Source: Saprospiraceae bacterium
GTDB lineage: Bacteria; Bacteroidota; Bacteroidia; Chitinophagales; Saprospiraceae
Direction: 5' to 3'
DNA: 64,000 nucleotides
Assembly (NCBI GenBank): GCA_016718205.1
Contig: JADKEB010000034.1
Span: 451,230 to 515,229, forward strand
The position numbers were made by a program, and so were the translations under genes. Shown here one piece after another: positions 48,401-56,519 of the stretch; within the stretch, counting starts at the first letter, position 1, and each line of letters starts with the position of its first letter. Below the pieces are notes generated by a model. That model saw only the letters and a program-made list of their open reading frames with translations. It was not told the origin of the DNA and did no database searches.

Positions 48401-49508
48401 CAACAATGTTGACATCGTGTTTACAAAGGATATCACTAAGTGGAGCAAATGTATTGTAGTCGAAACAGCTACCAATGATTATATAGCAAATAACTTACCT
48501 ACTATCGATAATACCAGGAATTTTGAAGTAAGAAGGACTCCATCGATCGATCAGACTGGTAAAGCACTCAATGACGGTACATTTGGATTTAGTTATTTCC
48601 CGGGATATGCCATTGATGTGGAGACGGGTAAGAGATTGAATATTTTCTTTGGTGAAAACAGTGTATTTTCGGGAGTTAATACCAATATTCTTGATGGCCA
48701 AAAGCCTATTGGCGGAGATTTGATATTCAACCCATCTGCTCAGATTATCGCTGACAATGTACAGGACTTCAGGGCTGCTGTGATGGGCGGTCAGCATTAT
48801 ATATATGTGACACGACAAGAGTATGACGGGTGCAAATCTCTTGAATCCAAACTAAAGAAAGGTTCAGGAACACTGACAAAAGCTAAAGCCGGGCCTGCTG
48901 TAACCTGGGTGTCATTTCCTATAGGTATAGCGAGTGCTCCTATGACTACCATTGATAAAGGTTTGATCCCCAATGACCTCATAGTAAAACTTAGAGTCGG
49001 CAATCCTTATGGTGAAACCCGCAAATTCAATATCGAACTGGAAAGAAATTGTGAAACCGACGGTGACCGACCTGTGTATGAGTTTGAGTTTAGAGGAAAG
49101 GAGTCCAAGTCATTGCTCACTCAGGAAGAATATCAAGGTGCATTGTCCACTGTAAATGTGGTGCCTAATCCTTATTACGCATACAGCGCATATGAGACTT
49201 CACAGTTTACCAATGTCATTAAGATTACTAATCTGCCTGCAAAAGCAACGGTGACTATCTACAGTATAGATGGAAGTTTCATAAGACAATACAATCGGGA
49301 TGAAAGAGGCGCCATCCTTTCTGGCTCAAACAGACCTACATCTACCACACAGGTTTTTCCTGATCTGGAGTGGGATATGAAAAATTTTAAAGATGTGCCT
49401 GTAGCTAGTGGAGTATACCTCATACATATTGCTGCTCCTGAGTACGGTGAAGAACGGACCATTAAGTGGTTTGGTATAGGAAGAAAATTTGATCCAAGTG
49501 GTTTATAA
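45435..49508 (+). CDS. Large exported protein with FlgD-like/T9SS-like C-terminal domain
   Basis: A 1357-residue protein with a signal-like N-terminus (ILRFLILFILFAGIQHHMDA) and no recognised catalytic domain. It contains FAGGVWIGGVDRAGNIKLSGVTYRSQGYDF-type repeats of beta structure in short form, YWDDDQDGVYDPCKGDFP, and many acidic, tyrosine-rich segments. The last 110 residues carry VNVVPNPYYAYSAYE, ATVTIYSIDGSFIRQY and DVPVASGVYLIHI, a FlgD-Ig-like fold resembling type IX secretion sorting domains, but with a 25-residue tail (RTIKWFGIGRKFDPSGL). It begins 18 bases after the receptor gene, so it is co-transcribed and probably surface exposed. Function unknown. Confidence 0.75.
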   Translation: MILRFLILFILFAGIQHHMDARKPDNIDANKNTSEVTGWRAACVRPTKQIEMQVNNVRARLLTGGDIWSEAQYIVPKPAPGQLPVSALFAGGVWIGGVDRAGNIKLSGVTYRSQGYDFFAGPLDINGTTEQVQCQNWDRFFTVKGSSVRNHYNNILKAKETGTKIVCDSVPEDVLYWPGQGNPYWREKFNFNLPDQPLGAYWDDDQDGVYDPCKGDFPLIDIRGCEPDNISEAKELIPDEMVFWIYNDNGGPQSLSGNRSIQMEVQVQSFAYSTNDEINDMTFYRYKLINKANEDLVDCYFSMWIDPDLGCYQDDLIGCDVSRSLAYVYNQDAVDGSNGTACEGTNTYGTEIPILGMDYFRGPLGPKVFKKGSDGKPLLDANGNKILLEPRPFTGEQDTLVELGMTSFTYAENCSIGSPPTATCDPQRGREEGFYNYIRGLWADGTPVTFGGTGYNPGSRDTIRFAYPDEPNNNRGWSMCTVPGLPFGDRRTMQATGPLLLQPGATNELIIGVVYVPDIDYPCPDITRLKFADDIAQALFDNCFDITDGPDAPDITAVELDRELILMLSNEPNSNNFNEAYNEIDLQAPRDVDNKYKFEGYKVFQLANASVTAQELNDVSKARIVSQVDVKNGIKEIYNWSGQSNPIDPIFGQPVWTPSKQVSGEDRGLRTTFRVTEDQFALGDRKLVNHKQYHFLVLAYAHNNWKTFDNKSGEGQRRPYLEGRGNVGGPEKRAYTLVPRPIVYENLNAAYGEGPIVTRISGEGNPGKFLDIDSTMYDLIFNNQHKGRIIYKNGAGPIDAKVIDPLRIKDGKYRLEISGTFDYSRSVCGYDNNSKWTLTDVAKNRVLLKDRLLSEVKEYIINELGISVTVGNGDDPGTTRTGTNGGVGASLVYKDAAGPRWFNAIRDGGIVQSNAQGNVSLPFLDFVRNGFIQDPAAALSKMGNGFFVPFLSTRFESDPDLSFYLSPAARDFQAVMTNATNNSIRYRDLNNVDIVFTKDITKWSKCIVVETATNDYIANNLPTIDNTRNFEVRRTPSIDQTGKALNDGTFGFSYFPGYAIDVETGKRLNIFFGENSVFSGVNTNILDGQKPIGGDLIFNPSAQIIADNVQDFRAAVMGGQHYIYVTRQEYDGCKSLESKLKKGSGTLTKAKAGPAVTWVSFPIGIASAPMTTIDKGLIPNDLIVKLRVGNPYGETRKFNIELERNCETDGDRPVYEFEFRGKESKSLLTQEEYQGALSTVNVVPNPYYAYSAYETSQFTNVIKITNLPAKATVTIYSIDGSFIRQYNRDERGAILSGSNRPTSTTQVFPDLEWDMKNFKDVPVASGVYLIHIAAPEYGEERTIKWFGIGRKFDPSGL

Positions 49509-49513
49509 GCTTA

Positions 49514-49691
49514 GAGTATGTTTAAACTTTTATCATTTGGCTCCAAGTGGCAAATTTAATTTTAACCAGCGTTATATTTTTCGCCGTACCGCGTCAAGCT
49601 CGCTTGAGCTTCCGGCTACGACTGCAAAATATGCCTTGTCCAAAATTAAATTTTCTCACTTTCGCTCAAACATAAAAATTTAAACATACTC
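49514..49691. repeat. Inverted-repeat element, copy D (inside an operon)
   Basis: A 178-bp copy flanked by TTA (49511-49513 and 49692-49694). Its two arms are an imperfect inverted repeat over roughly 55 bases each (GAGTATGTTTAAAC... / ...CTCAAACATAAAAATTTAAACATACTC), so nearly the whole element can fold. It carries no central hairpin cargo and so resembles the basic form. It sits between the large exported protein gene and the PorV/PorQ gene. Confidence 0.85.
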
Positions 49692-49726
49692 TTATAATAT
49701 TTTAGGAAAACAACAAAATTAAAACC

Positions 49727-50779
49727 ATGCTACAAAGAATAAGCGCCATTTTTTCACTCATCATATTAGTGGTAGGATGTGCCCGGGCCGGAAATCCTGA
49801 TCGGCAAGGTCAGGCCGGAGCAGCAGAATTGCTCATGAATCCATGGGGAAGAAGTGCAGGATTACATTCGATGAGCACATCCTCAGCAGTGGGTGTGGAG
49901 GCGATGAGAATAAACATAGCAGGATTGAGCAGAATCAGAAATATGGAAATCGGAGTGTCACACAGCAGACTTTTCAGTGGATCAGGCATGAATCTTATCA
50001 GTGGGGGCATTGGATTTAAGATGGGCAAAGCCGGTGCATTGGGTATCGAATTTGTATCGCTTGATTTTGGTCAGATACCTGTCACTACTGTCAATCAACC
50101 CGGGGGTACCGGTGGTTTCCTCTCTCCAAGTTTTGTACAGATTGGTTTAGGTTATAGCTATACTTATGCCAATAAAATTTCAGTAGGTATGTTAGCTCGA
50201 TTAGTAAACGAGGGTATACAGGATGTGACGGCAACAGGTATCGCTATTGATGCTGGTGTGCAGTATGTCTCAGGCCCAAAAGATAACTTCAAATTGGGTA
50301 TATCATTACGCAATGTCGGATCACCTATGCAGTTCGGTGGAGAAGGATTATCTGTCAAGAATCAAAATATAGATCCTGCCGGAGGTGTAGTTTATGAATT
50401 GACTTATGATGCCCGAGCTGCAAGCTTTGAGCTGCCATCTATGCTGAATATGGGTGTTTCATATGATGTGTATTTCGGTGAAAAGAACTTTCTGAGAAGT
50501 TTGGTCAATTTTACTTCCAATGCATTTTCCAAAGATCAAATAGGAGCTGGCATGGAGTTCAGCATTCAGGACCTTGTAGTATTCAGAGCAGCATATAAGC
50601 ATGATTTAGGTAGTGCAACTGTTGAGTCAAGAAATATTTATTCCGGATTTTCTGGAGGCGCATCTATCGAGAGCTCACTTACTAAAGGTGGACCAAATAA
50701 TTTTGGAATAGATTATGCATACAGAACCACCAATCCTTTTAAAGGAAGTCATAATCTGACTTTACGGTTTTTATTCTGA
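49727..50779 (+). CDS. PorV/PorQ family outer-membrane protein
   Basis: A 350-residue beta-barrel protein with a signal peptide (ISAIFSLIILVVGCARAG). It has the family opening GQAGAAELLMNPWGRSAGLHSMSTSSAVGVEAMRINIAGLSRI in sequence, repeated amphipathic strands, and a terminal LTLRFLF. The PorV/PorQ group belongs to the FadL-like UPF0164 type; PorV shuttles type IX cargo and PorQ/PorU act in attachment. Its position behind a receptor and a large exported protein with a sorting-like tail suggests a dedicated export or anchoring role. The element at 49514-49691 lies in its upstream gap and could weaken coupling to the operon. Confidence 0.85.
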   Translation: MLQRISAIFSLIILVVGCARAGNPDRQGQAGAAELLMNPWGRSAGLHSMSTSSAVGVEAMRINIAGLSRIRNMEIGVSHSRLFSGSGMNLISGGIGFKMGKAGALGIEFVSLDFGQIPVTTVNQPGGTGGFLSPSFVQIGLGYSYTYANKISVGMLARLVNEGIQDVTATGIAIDAGVQYVSGPKDNFKLGISLRNVGSPMQFGGEGLSVKNQNIDPAGGVVYELTYDARAASFELPSMLNMGVSYDVYFGEKNFLRSLVNFTSNAFSKDQIGAGMEFSIQDLVVFRAAYKHDLGSATVESRNIYSGFSGGASIESSLTKGGPNNFGIDYAYRTTNPFKGSHNLTLRFLF

Positions 50780-51120
50780 TGAAACCCGCTGGTTGTTATC
50801 AGAAAGAATTAAGATATTAACATACGGTTACGAAGTTTTGATGTTCAAAGTCTTTGACTTTTGGACAACTATCCACTGGTCTTACGCATCAATAATTTGA
50901 CTACAACCGGTCATAGACCATTAGAAAAGTTCAATCAAAATCTAGTAATACTTTGGCAAACTAAAAGTCAGCGACTGTAAGATATATTCCGACAAGGTGG
51001 ATTAAAACTTTGACATACCAAGGTTAATACACTTAATACGACCTTAGAAATAAAAATAAATTAACCACTTGAAACTTTTTTAACCTTATCATGGTTTATG
51101 TATATTACGTAATATTTTTT

Positions 51121-51170
51121 AAACAAACGTTTTCAATGAAGTGATCTTGGAAACGTTTGTTTTTTATTTT
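51121..51170 (+). terminator. Terminator-like hairpin just upstream of greA
   Basis: AAACAAACGTTT (51121-51132) pairs perfectly over 12 bp with AAACGTTTGTTT (51151-51162), loop 18 bases, followed by a run of T (TTTTTTATTTT). It is a textbook plus-strand terminator, 24 bases before the greA ATG. The preceding 340 bases (50780-51120) contain no gene. It may end the porin transcript or a leader RNA, or act as an attenuator for greA. Confidence 0.75.
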
Positions 51171-51193
51171 AATAAATGTATAAAACACATTGT

Positions 51194-51664
51194 ATGTCAG
51201 TATCATATATGACTCAGGATGGATATGAAAAATTAAAATCCGAACTGGAAGATTTAAAATCAAAAGGAAGAGAAGGTGCCGCAAAGGCTATAGCTGAAGC
51301 CCGTGAAAAAGGAGATTTATCGGAGAATGCAGAATACGATGCCGCAAAAAATGCACAGGGAATGCTCGAAATGAAGATCAATGAACTTGAAAAAGCATTT
51401 TCCACTGCAAGGATTCTTGACGAGAGTACGCTGGATACATCTAAAGTAACTATTCTGACTAATGTCACCATTAAAAACAAGAACAATGGAGCAGAAGTGA
51501 CTTACAAACTGGTAGCTGAGGCAGAAGCTAATCTCAAGGAGAAAAAAATCTCAGTTAGTAGCCCGATTGGGCAGGGATTGTTGGGGAAGATTGTAGGAGA
51601 TATTGCCCAGATACAGACACCGTCTGGAATAGTCAATTTTGAAATCATAGAAATCGGTCTTTGA
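51194..51664 (+). CDS. greA: Transcription elongation factor GreA
   Basis: Rescues backtracked RNA polymerase by stimulating transcript cleavage. The start ATG 51194 (MSVSYMTQDGYEKL) matches the family start; an upstream ATG at 51176 adds six unlikely residues. The N-terminal coiled coil carries GREGAAKAIAEAREKGDLSENAEYDAAKNAQ in segments, including the tip acidic residues (GDLSENAEYDAAK). The C-terminal FKBP-like domain has ISVSSPIGQGLLGKIVGD. The length of 156 residues is normal. It is followed by one base and a HIT gene, so an operon. Confidence 0.95.
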   Translation: MSVSYMTQDGYEKLKSELEDLKSKGREGAAKAIAEAREKGDLSENAEYDAAKNAQGMLEMKINELEKAFSTARILDESTLDTSKVTILTNVTIKNKNNGAEVTYKLVAEAEANLKEKKISVSSPIGQGLLGKIVGDIAQIQTPSGIVNFEIIEIGL

Positions 51665-51665
51665 T

Positions 51666-52058
51666 ATGGCTTCCATTTTTTCTCGTATCGTGTTAGGGGA
51701 AATCCCGTGTTACAAGATATATGAAGATGACAATTTTCTGGCTTTTCTCGATGTATTCCCTTTGGTAAAAGGACACACTTTAGTCATACCGAAAAAGGAG
51801 ATAGATTATATTTTTGATATTGAAGATGAACTACTGGCCGAAATGATGTTATTTTCAAAGAAGGTGGCCTATGCTATTAAAAAAACTATTCCTTGTCTCA
51901 AAGTGGGTGTTTCGGTAATAGGATTGGAAGTACCACATGCACACATACATCTGATACCTATGAATAACGTCTCAGAAATGAATTTCAATCGGCCAAAACT
52001 TACAATTGAAGGCATCGAGATGGAAAAAATAGCATCTGATATCAGGGCTAATCTTTAA
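51666..52058 (+). CDS. HIT family protein (HinT-like)
   Basis: A 130-residue histidine-triad nucleotide hydrolase/transferase: SIFSRIVLGEIPCYKIYEDD, FLDVFPLVKGHTLVIPKKE and the catalytic triad VPHAHIHLIPMN (about residues 97-108), the HxHxH pattern of HinT proteins that hydrolyse AMP-lysine-type phosphoramidates. It starts one base after greA. Its 3' end overlaps the convergent lgt gene by 11 bases. Confidence 0.92.
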   Translation: MASIFSRIVLGEIPCYKIYEDDNFLAFLDVFPLVKGHTLVIPKKEIDYIFDIEDELLAEMMLFSKKVAYAIKKTIPCLKVGVSVIGLEVPHAHIHLIPMNNVSEMNFNRPKLTIEGIEMEKIASDIRANL

Positions 52059-53271
52059 TCTTTTTACCGCTGTACAGATAAAACAATCCGCCAATACCTA
52101 TTATAACAAACAGGATAGAAATGTACTGAGCCTGTGACCAGTTCAATCCGAAAAGATCATATCTTTCATTTACCCTGATGAACTCCACAAAAAACCTCTC
52201 TATTCCATTCAGAATCATGTATATAAAAAATATTGTACCCGGGATTTTAAATCTGTGCTTATTGAACCACAATAGGGCACAAGCCATCAGCCCAAATAGT
52301 GTTTCATATATTGGGGTGGGGTAGACACCCGGCTTAAGTTCAAAACAATATCTCATGCCACAACTTTTGAGACAACTATCTTCAGAAGAAAGACCGGAAA
52401 TTCTCGCTGCCCTGAACGCTTCCGGGTCACACTGAGAAAGTAAAATTCCGTCATTATTGACATTGTTTGGGTAGTTGTAAGACCAAAGCCAGTCAGGAAG
52501 AAACCACCAATCAGGTATGGCAGCAGCCTCTATACCCCAGTCCCCATCTCCGGAAAGCTGGCAACCGATACGTCCTACAGCATAACCCAATAAAATACCC
52601 ATACCAGATATATCCATCATGTATATAGGTTTGATACCTATCTTTTTCACATACCAGTAGACCACAGCGAATGCCAGAATCAGACCACCGTATACATTGA
52701 GTCCGGCACCGGAAAACAAAGAAGCAAGTGGATCCTTAAAGAAACCTGATAAATCTTCAGTAATAGAAAATAACTTGCTTCCGAGTACTCCCGAAAGACC
52801 CGCTATGATGATGATATCGTTGGTTTTGGTGGAAGGATATTGGAGAAACTCTCTGGTTTTGGGATTAGGATCTGCTTTTTGATTTTTCCACAAGTAATAT
52901 ATTGCAGTGGCCGCGGCAGCTAAAAGTCCTACCCACCAGGTACCTTGTTTGGAGAAGAGAAAGGAAGCAGGATCTCCTTTGATATCTTTAAATTGAGACA
53001 CCAGCAAAGGGATTTTAGCACCTATGATCAAAGAAAAAAAGCTATTGATCACAATATCCATTGCAGACATCTTTTCTGTTTCGATGGTCGTGATTTTTAT
53101 TGGAAGGATGAGCCCTGCTTTTTCTTTTTGCTGAAGTTCATATTTTAATAATACACCACAGGCAGCCAAAGCGATGACAAGCATCACGCCAAATGTTTTG
53201 AAGATGGATGTCCAGTTGTCGACGTCTGTCCCTATCAGGTCATTGAAGAAATATGAAAGATCAGGCCACAT
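52048..53271 (-). CDS. lgt: Prolipoprotein diacylglyceryl transferase
   Basis: Transfers diacylglycerol from phosphatidylglycerol to the lipobox cysteine of prolipoproteins. The signature is seen as LGYAVGRIGCQLSGDGDWG (about residues 230-248) and the C-terminal RFFVEFIRVNERYDLFGLNWSQ in parts. YPTPIYETLFGLMAC contains the conserved PTPIYE stretch. At 407 residues it is longer than proteobacterial Lgt (about 290), with an N-terminal helix and insert (residues ~60-150) typical of Bacteroidota forms. A -7-like TACTTTTG is on the minus strand at 53298-53291. Monocistronic, convergent with the HIT gene. Confidence 0.93.
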   Translation of the reverse strand: MWPDLSYFFNDLIGTDVDNWTSIFKTFGVMLVIALAACGVLLKYELQQKEKAGLILPIKITTIETEKMSAMDIVINSFFSLIIGAKIPLLVSQFKDIKGDPASFLFSKQGTWWVGLLAAAATAIYYLWKNQKADPNPKTREFLQYPSTKTNDIIIIAGLSGVLGSKLFSITEDLSGFFKDPLASLFSGAGLNVYGGLILAFAVVYWYVKKIGIKPIYMMDISGMGILLGYAVGRIGCQLSGDGDWGIEAAAIPDWWFLPDWLWSYNYPNNVNNDGILLSQCDPEAFRAARISGLSSEDSCLKSCGMRYCFELKPGVYPTPIYETLFGLMACALLWFNKHRFKIPGTIFFIYMILNGIERFFVEFIRVNERYDLFGLNWSQAQYISILFVIIGIGGLFYLYSGKKIKD

Positions 53272-53525
53272 TATTTTACTTGTTTAGCGACAAAAGTAAG
53301 AAATATTACTGTTACACTGTACTTTAGCATGGTTTTTGGATGAATATACATATAATTTATCGAAAATTGTGGAATTATGTTTTAAGCCTTGCAAGCTTAC
53401 TTGAAAATACCTGTGTGTGCAATAAAATCCTTCAAACCAAAGTTAGAGTAGACAACATGTAAATACTAAAATTCAATTTACGAATCTTCAAAACTGGTTA
53501 TATAAAATCAAAATTATATCAATAT

Positions 53526-54131
53526 ATGAAGTACATATTATTCATTTGTTTAAGTATACTCCTGATAGAAACATCATATACTCAAACTCAGGGTTTAGTC
53601 ATTCAAACCGGATTAACTTCAGGGTTTTCTAAAGATAATAATGTTACCAAATCAGGTGAGGCGCATTATGGCTGGATGGTCGGCGCAGATGCAAGAATTC
53701 TTGAAGGTGGTATGTACTTTATCATCGGTGGGCAATATCATCAGACAAGTCTAATCTCTACCAAAAAGGCAGATTTTTTCAAAAATGACTGGAAGATATT
53801 GATGGGACGCGGTGGTTTAGGATTTAATATTATCAATTTTTCTGAAAGAATAGTTTTAAGATCTAAAATTCTGGGTTCAGTAAATTTTATCATGGATACC
53901 ACATCACCTGGAGTACCTTTGCCTGGTTATGGGCTACCTGACCCTATTAAACCTAACAAAAATGACCTTATAGTTAATGACTCATTTCTTGGTGTCACGT
54001 CTGGGATTGGCCTGACATTGGGAAGTCTTGATATAGATCTGGAATACCAGTATGGTGTTATAAATGCTATAAAAGCAAAACCGGATACGAAATACAGTTA
54101 TATCACCCTGATGGCAGGTTTTCACTTCTGA
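53526..54131 (+). CDS. Exported beta-barrel-like protein, hypothetical
   Basis: A 201-residue protein with a signal peptide (YILFICLSILLIETSYTQTQ), glycine-rich amphipathic strands (GWMVGADARILEGGMYFIIGGQYH, GRGGLGFNII, GVTSGIGLTLGSLDIDLEYQYG in pieces) and a C-terminal YITLMAGFHF ending in phenylalanine, as expected for an outer-membrane beta-barrel of the PorT/OmpX size class. No specific family recognised. Stand-alone gene; its 3' end is close to the convergent MBL gene. Confidence 0.65.
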   Translation: MKYILFICLSILLIETSYTQTQGLVIQTGLTSGFSKDNNVTKSGEAHYGWMVGADARILEGGMYFIIGGQYHQTSLISTKKADFFKNDWKILMGRGGLGFNIINFSERIVLRSKILGSVNFIMDTTSPGVPLPGYGLPDPIKPNKNDLIVNDSFLGVTSGIGLTLGSLDIDLEYQYGVINAIKAKPDTKYSYITLMAGFHF

Positions 54132-54151
54132 TTTTTATCAAGGATAACTTT

Positions 54152-54793
54152 TTAGTCAACAAAAAAAGGATTAGTTCTTTTCTCAATCCCAACGGTGGTT
54201 GAATCCCCATGCCCGGGATATACGACTATATCATCTGTTAGCGTAAAAAACTTAGAACGTATCACTCGCGTGAGTGTTTCAAAATTACCACCTGGCAGAT
54301 CCGTACGCCCAATACTCCCTTGAAACAAGACATCCCCTGATATAAGTATTTTTGATTCCTTATTCAGCAAAGAAATGCTGGCCGGAGAATGGCCAGGTGT
54401 AAACAGGACATTCAGCGCTGAATGTCCGAACTTAACTATATCACCTTCATCAATAAAAATTTCAATAGGAGGAGACGGATCATAAGGTATCTGATACATC
54501 ATAGCCGTTTGTGTACCAAAATCGAGCACCTGAGTTTCCTTCTTGTGTGCTGTCAGTTTCAACTGATATCGGGTGCTGATATATTTATTTCCCAGAATGT
54601 GGTCTATATGGCAATGTGTATTGATGAGATGCACAGGCTTCAGCTTATTGTCAACAATAAATGTGGAAATTTCCAGATTTTCACTTGCATTACTACATCC
54701 CGGATCTATGATGATACATTCTGAACTATCATCATACAGCAGGTAGGTATTTTCATAAAATGGGTTGAAAGTAAAGCTCTGGATATGAATCAT
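54152..54793 (-). CDS. MBL-fold metallo-hydrolase (glyoxalase II-like)
   Basis: A 213-residue metallo-beta-lactamase-fold hydrolase starting at ATG 54793 (MIHIQSFTFNPFYEN); the start at 54820 adds a less typical leader. Metal ligands: INTHCHIDHILGN (HxHxDH), FTPGHSPASI, ISGDVLFQGSIGRTDLPGG and VYPGHGDST. It resembles the YcbL/GloB-like branch of thioester hydrolases; the substrate is not certain. Monocistronic, with a TATACTC repeat about 130 bases upstream. Confidence 0.88.
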   Translation of the reverse strand: MIHIQSFTFNPFYENTYLLYDDSSECIIIDPGCSNASENLEISTFIVDNKLKPVHLINTHCHIDHILGNKYISTRYQLKLTAHKKETQVLDFGTQTAMMYQIPYDPSPPIEIFIDEGDIVKFGHSALNVLFTPGHSPASISLLNKESKILISGDVLFQGSIGRTDLPGGNFETLTRVIRSKFFTLTDDIVVYPGHGDSTTVGIEKRTNPFFVD

Positions 54794-54928
54794 CTGACAC
54801 AAAAAGATGGTGAAGCACAAAAATACAATTTACGAGTATGTAATTCTAACAATGCTCAAATTCTTAACATCAATATTTCTAGGATGCTAAACGGCACCTG
54901 CAGTGGTGTGATAGGACAGTTAGGGAAT

Positions 54929-55194
54929 TATACTCAAAATAAATTGGTTTGCGAAAATTTAATTTAGAGTATGTTTAAAATTTATCCTTTAGCAATAAAA
55001 TGTTTTATTTTGGCTACAAACTCGTTAAATTTTTCGTCGAATTGCCCACATTCGACTGCAAAATTTGCCTCTTTTCGCTCAAAATAACTCCATTTTATTA
55101 TCCAAAAACAAAATTTAAACATACTCTTATCAATTTATTCATTTTGAGTATAATGGCGACAGAATTATTTGCAAAATAAATTCTCGTCGGTATA
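54929..55194. repeat. TATACTC repeat, copy interrupted by a GAGTATG element
   Basis: Left part 54929-54966 and right part 55127-55194 together reproduce the repeat at 35259-35362 with only a few changes (for example ATGGCGACAG for ATCGCGTCAG). The two halves are separated by the inserted element at 54967-55126 and its TTA duplication. The gene-free interval 54821-55430 contains, besides this, nothing recognisable. Confidence 0.8.
54967..55126. repeat. Inverted-repeat element, copy E (nested)
   Basis: A 160-bp element with the family termini GAGTATGTTTAAA / TTTAAACATACTC and TTA on both sides (54964-54966, 55127-55129). The interior differs from copies A-D beyond the terminal 15 bases, although a TCGCTCAAA motif near the right arm is shared; it is a separate subfamily. 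It is inserted into a TATACTC repeat. Confidence 0.85.
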
Positions 55195-55430
55195 AACCAA
55201 ATAGGGAAATAATAAATATGTCAGATTATATCATATAGCTTGTATGATGACAATATAATTCCTCTAAATTTACCCACCCCACCCCTCCCTTAAAATGGCT
55301 TAAAATGGAGGGAGTGCACTCGTTCTTTGATTTTTATTACTTTCATCATTATTGTCAGAAATTTTTCCGCCTGTTTATTCAATCGTTTTTTTATGGCACT
55401 TATTTTAAATAAAAGGTTATACTTTTGTAT

Positions 55431-56180
55431 TTACCCCAACCACTCCTTAAAATCTCCGACACGCTCCCGACTCACGATGACTTCTTCCTTGTTGTAGGTT
55501 TTTAGGTTCAATTTGAGTCGCGAATTGCTATATACAACTATGTCCTTCATTGCTGAATTTGCAATGATGTACTTACGGCTCACTCTGAAAAACTGTGATG
55601 GCTCCAGCTCTTTCTCCAACGACTCCAGGGTAGTGTCGAGCAAGTAGTTCCGACCTTCTACAGTAAATAAAAAGGTCCCTTTGAATTCGCTGTAAAATAA
55701 CTCTATCTCTTCGATGGGTATGACTTTGAAGTGATCGCCCACTTTGACACTGAATCGTTTTTTGTATTCAGGTGCCTTGGATGATGTAAATAATTGGCGA
55801 ATCATATGCATATCGAAGGCAGGCTTCGGGCTGATCAATTTTCTGTATTTTTCGATAGCAACCTCCAGGTCATCTTCGTCTATTGGCTTGAGCAGATAGT
55901 CAATACTGTTGAGCTTAAATGCCCGAAGTGCGTACTCGTCATATGCGGTTGTAAAAATGATAGGACTTTGAATGTTTACCTTTTCGAATATCTCAAATGA
56001 CAAGCCATCGGATAGCTGTATGTCCAGAAAAATCAGGTCAGGATGTGGGCTTTGCTGAAACCAATCTATAGCTTCCCTAACCGAATGCAACATGACTTGG
56101 ACCGGAATATTGAGTTTTTCCAGTTTGCGTTGCAGCATACGTGCTGCAGGCTTTTCGTCTTCAATGATGATGGTGGTCAT
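55431..56180 (-). CDS. LytTR-family response regulator
   Basis: A 249-residue regulator. The receiver domain has IIIEDEKPAARML, the phosphoacceptor in DLIFLDIQLSDG (D53), IIFTTAYDEYALRAF and the switch lysine in DYLLKPI. The LytTR DNA-binding domain starts near residue 145 (FSVKVGDHFKVIPIEEIELFYSE, FFRVSRKYIIANSAM, VSRERVGDFKEWLG). It is the partner of the histidine kinase two genes upstream, with a small 2TM protein between. This arrangement is common in Bacteroidota, and targets are usually nearby or autogenous. Confidence 0.92.
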   Translation of the reverse strand: MTTIIIEDEKPAARMLQRKLEKLNIPVQVMLHSVREAIDWFQQSPHPDLIFLDIQLSDGLSFEIFEKVNIQSPIIFTTAYDEYALRAFKLNSIDYLLKPIDEDDLEVAIEKYRKLISPKPAFDMHMIRQLFTSSKAPEYKKRFSVKVGDHFKVIPIEEIELFYSEFKGTFLFTVEGRNYLLDTTLESLEKELEPSQFFRVSRKYIIANSAMKDIVVYSNSRLKLNLKTYNKEEVIVSRERVGDFKEWLG

Positions 56181-56192
56181 AATGCCTGGGTT

Positions 56193-56519
56193 TTATACAA
56201 AATCATTATTTTCTTTTTCTCTCTTCATCAACTCTCTGATCTTGCGGTCTTCCCAGCTTTTACCAAAAAAAAGATCCACAGTAATGACATTGACGGCGTG
56301 AGCTATCAAACCTATTCCCCACCAAAAAGCAGTGGAAAAATTTCTAAATTCAAAAAGTGAAGCACTGTCATTAGCATGACTATTATTAGCATAAATGATC
56401 ATCACATTGACCACTAAATATACCAATAAGTGGATGTAAAAACCCTTTAACTTTTTTACCCTTTTGTGTGCTGCTTCGTAAGCAATATTTTGATCTGAAT
56501 TATTCATTGCTATTCCCAT
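56193..56519 (-). CDS. 2TM domain-containing protein
   Basis: A 108-residue protein made of the 2TM domain: AAHKRVKKLKGFYIHLLVYLVVN (first helix), FSTAFWWGIGLIAHAVNVI (second helix), then FGKSWEDRKIRELMKRE. The same domain forms the C-terminus of the adjacent kinase (GWGLGLASHAF, GYGKSWEERKIEELM), so the two may interact or arose by duplication. The gene overlaps the 3' end of the kinase gene by about 10 bases, showing tight coupling. Such proteins are routinely encoded beside LytTR systems; mechanism unknown. Confidence 0.9.
   Translation of the reverse strand: MGIAMNNSDQNIAYEAAHKRVKKLKGFYIHLLVYLVVNVMIIYANNSHANDSASLFEFRNFSTAFWWGIGLIAHAVNVITVDLFFGKSWEDRKIRELMKREKENNDFV

Noticed and set aside
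50780..51170. Riboswitch in front of greA
   Set aside because: Only a simple terminator hairpin is visible; no conserved core of a known riboswitch class could be recognised.
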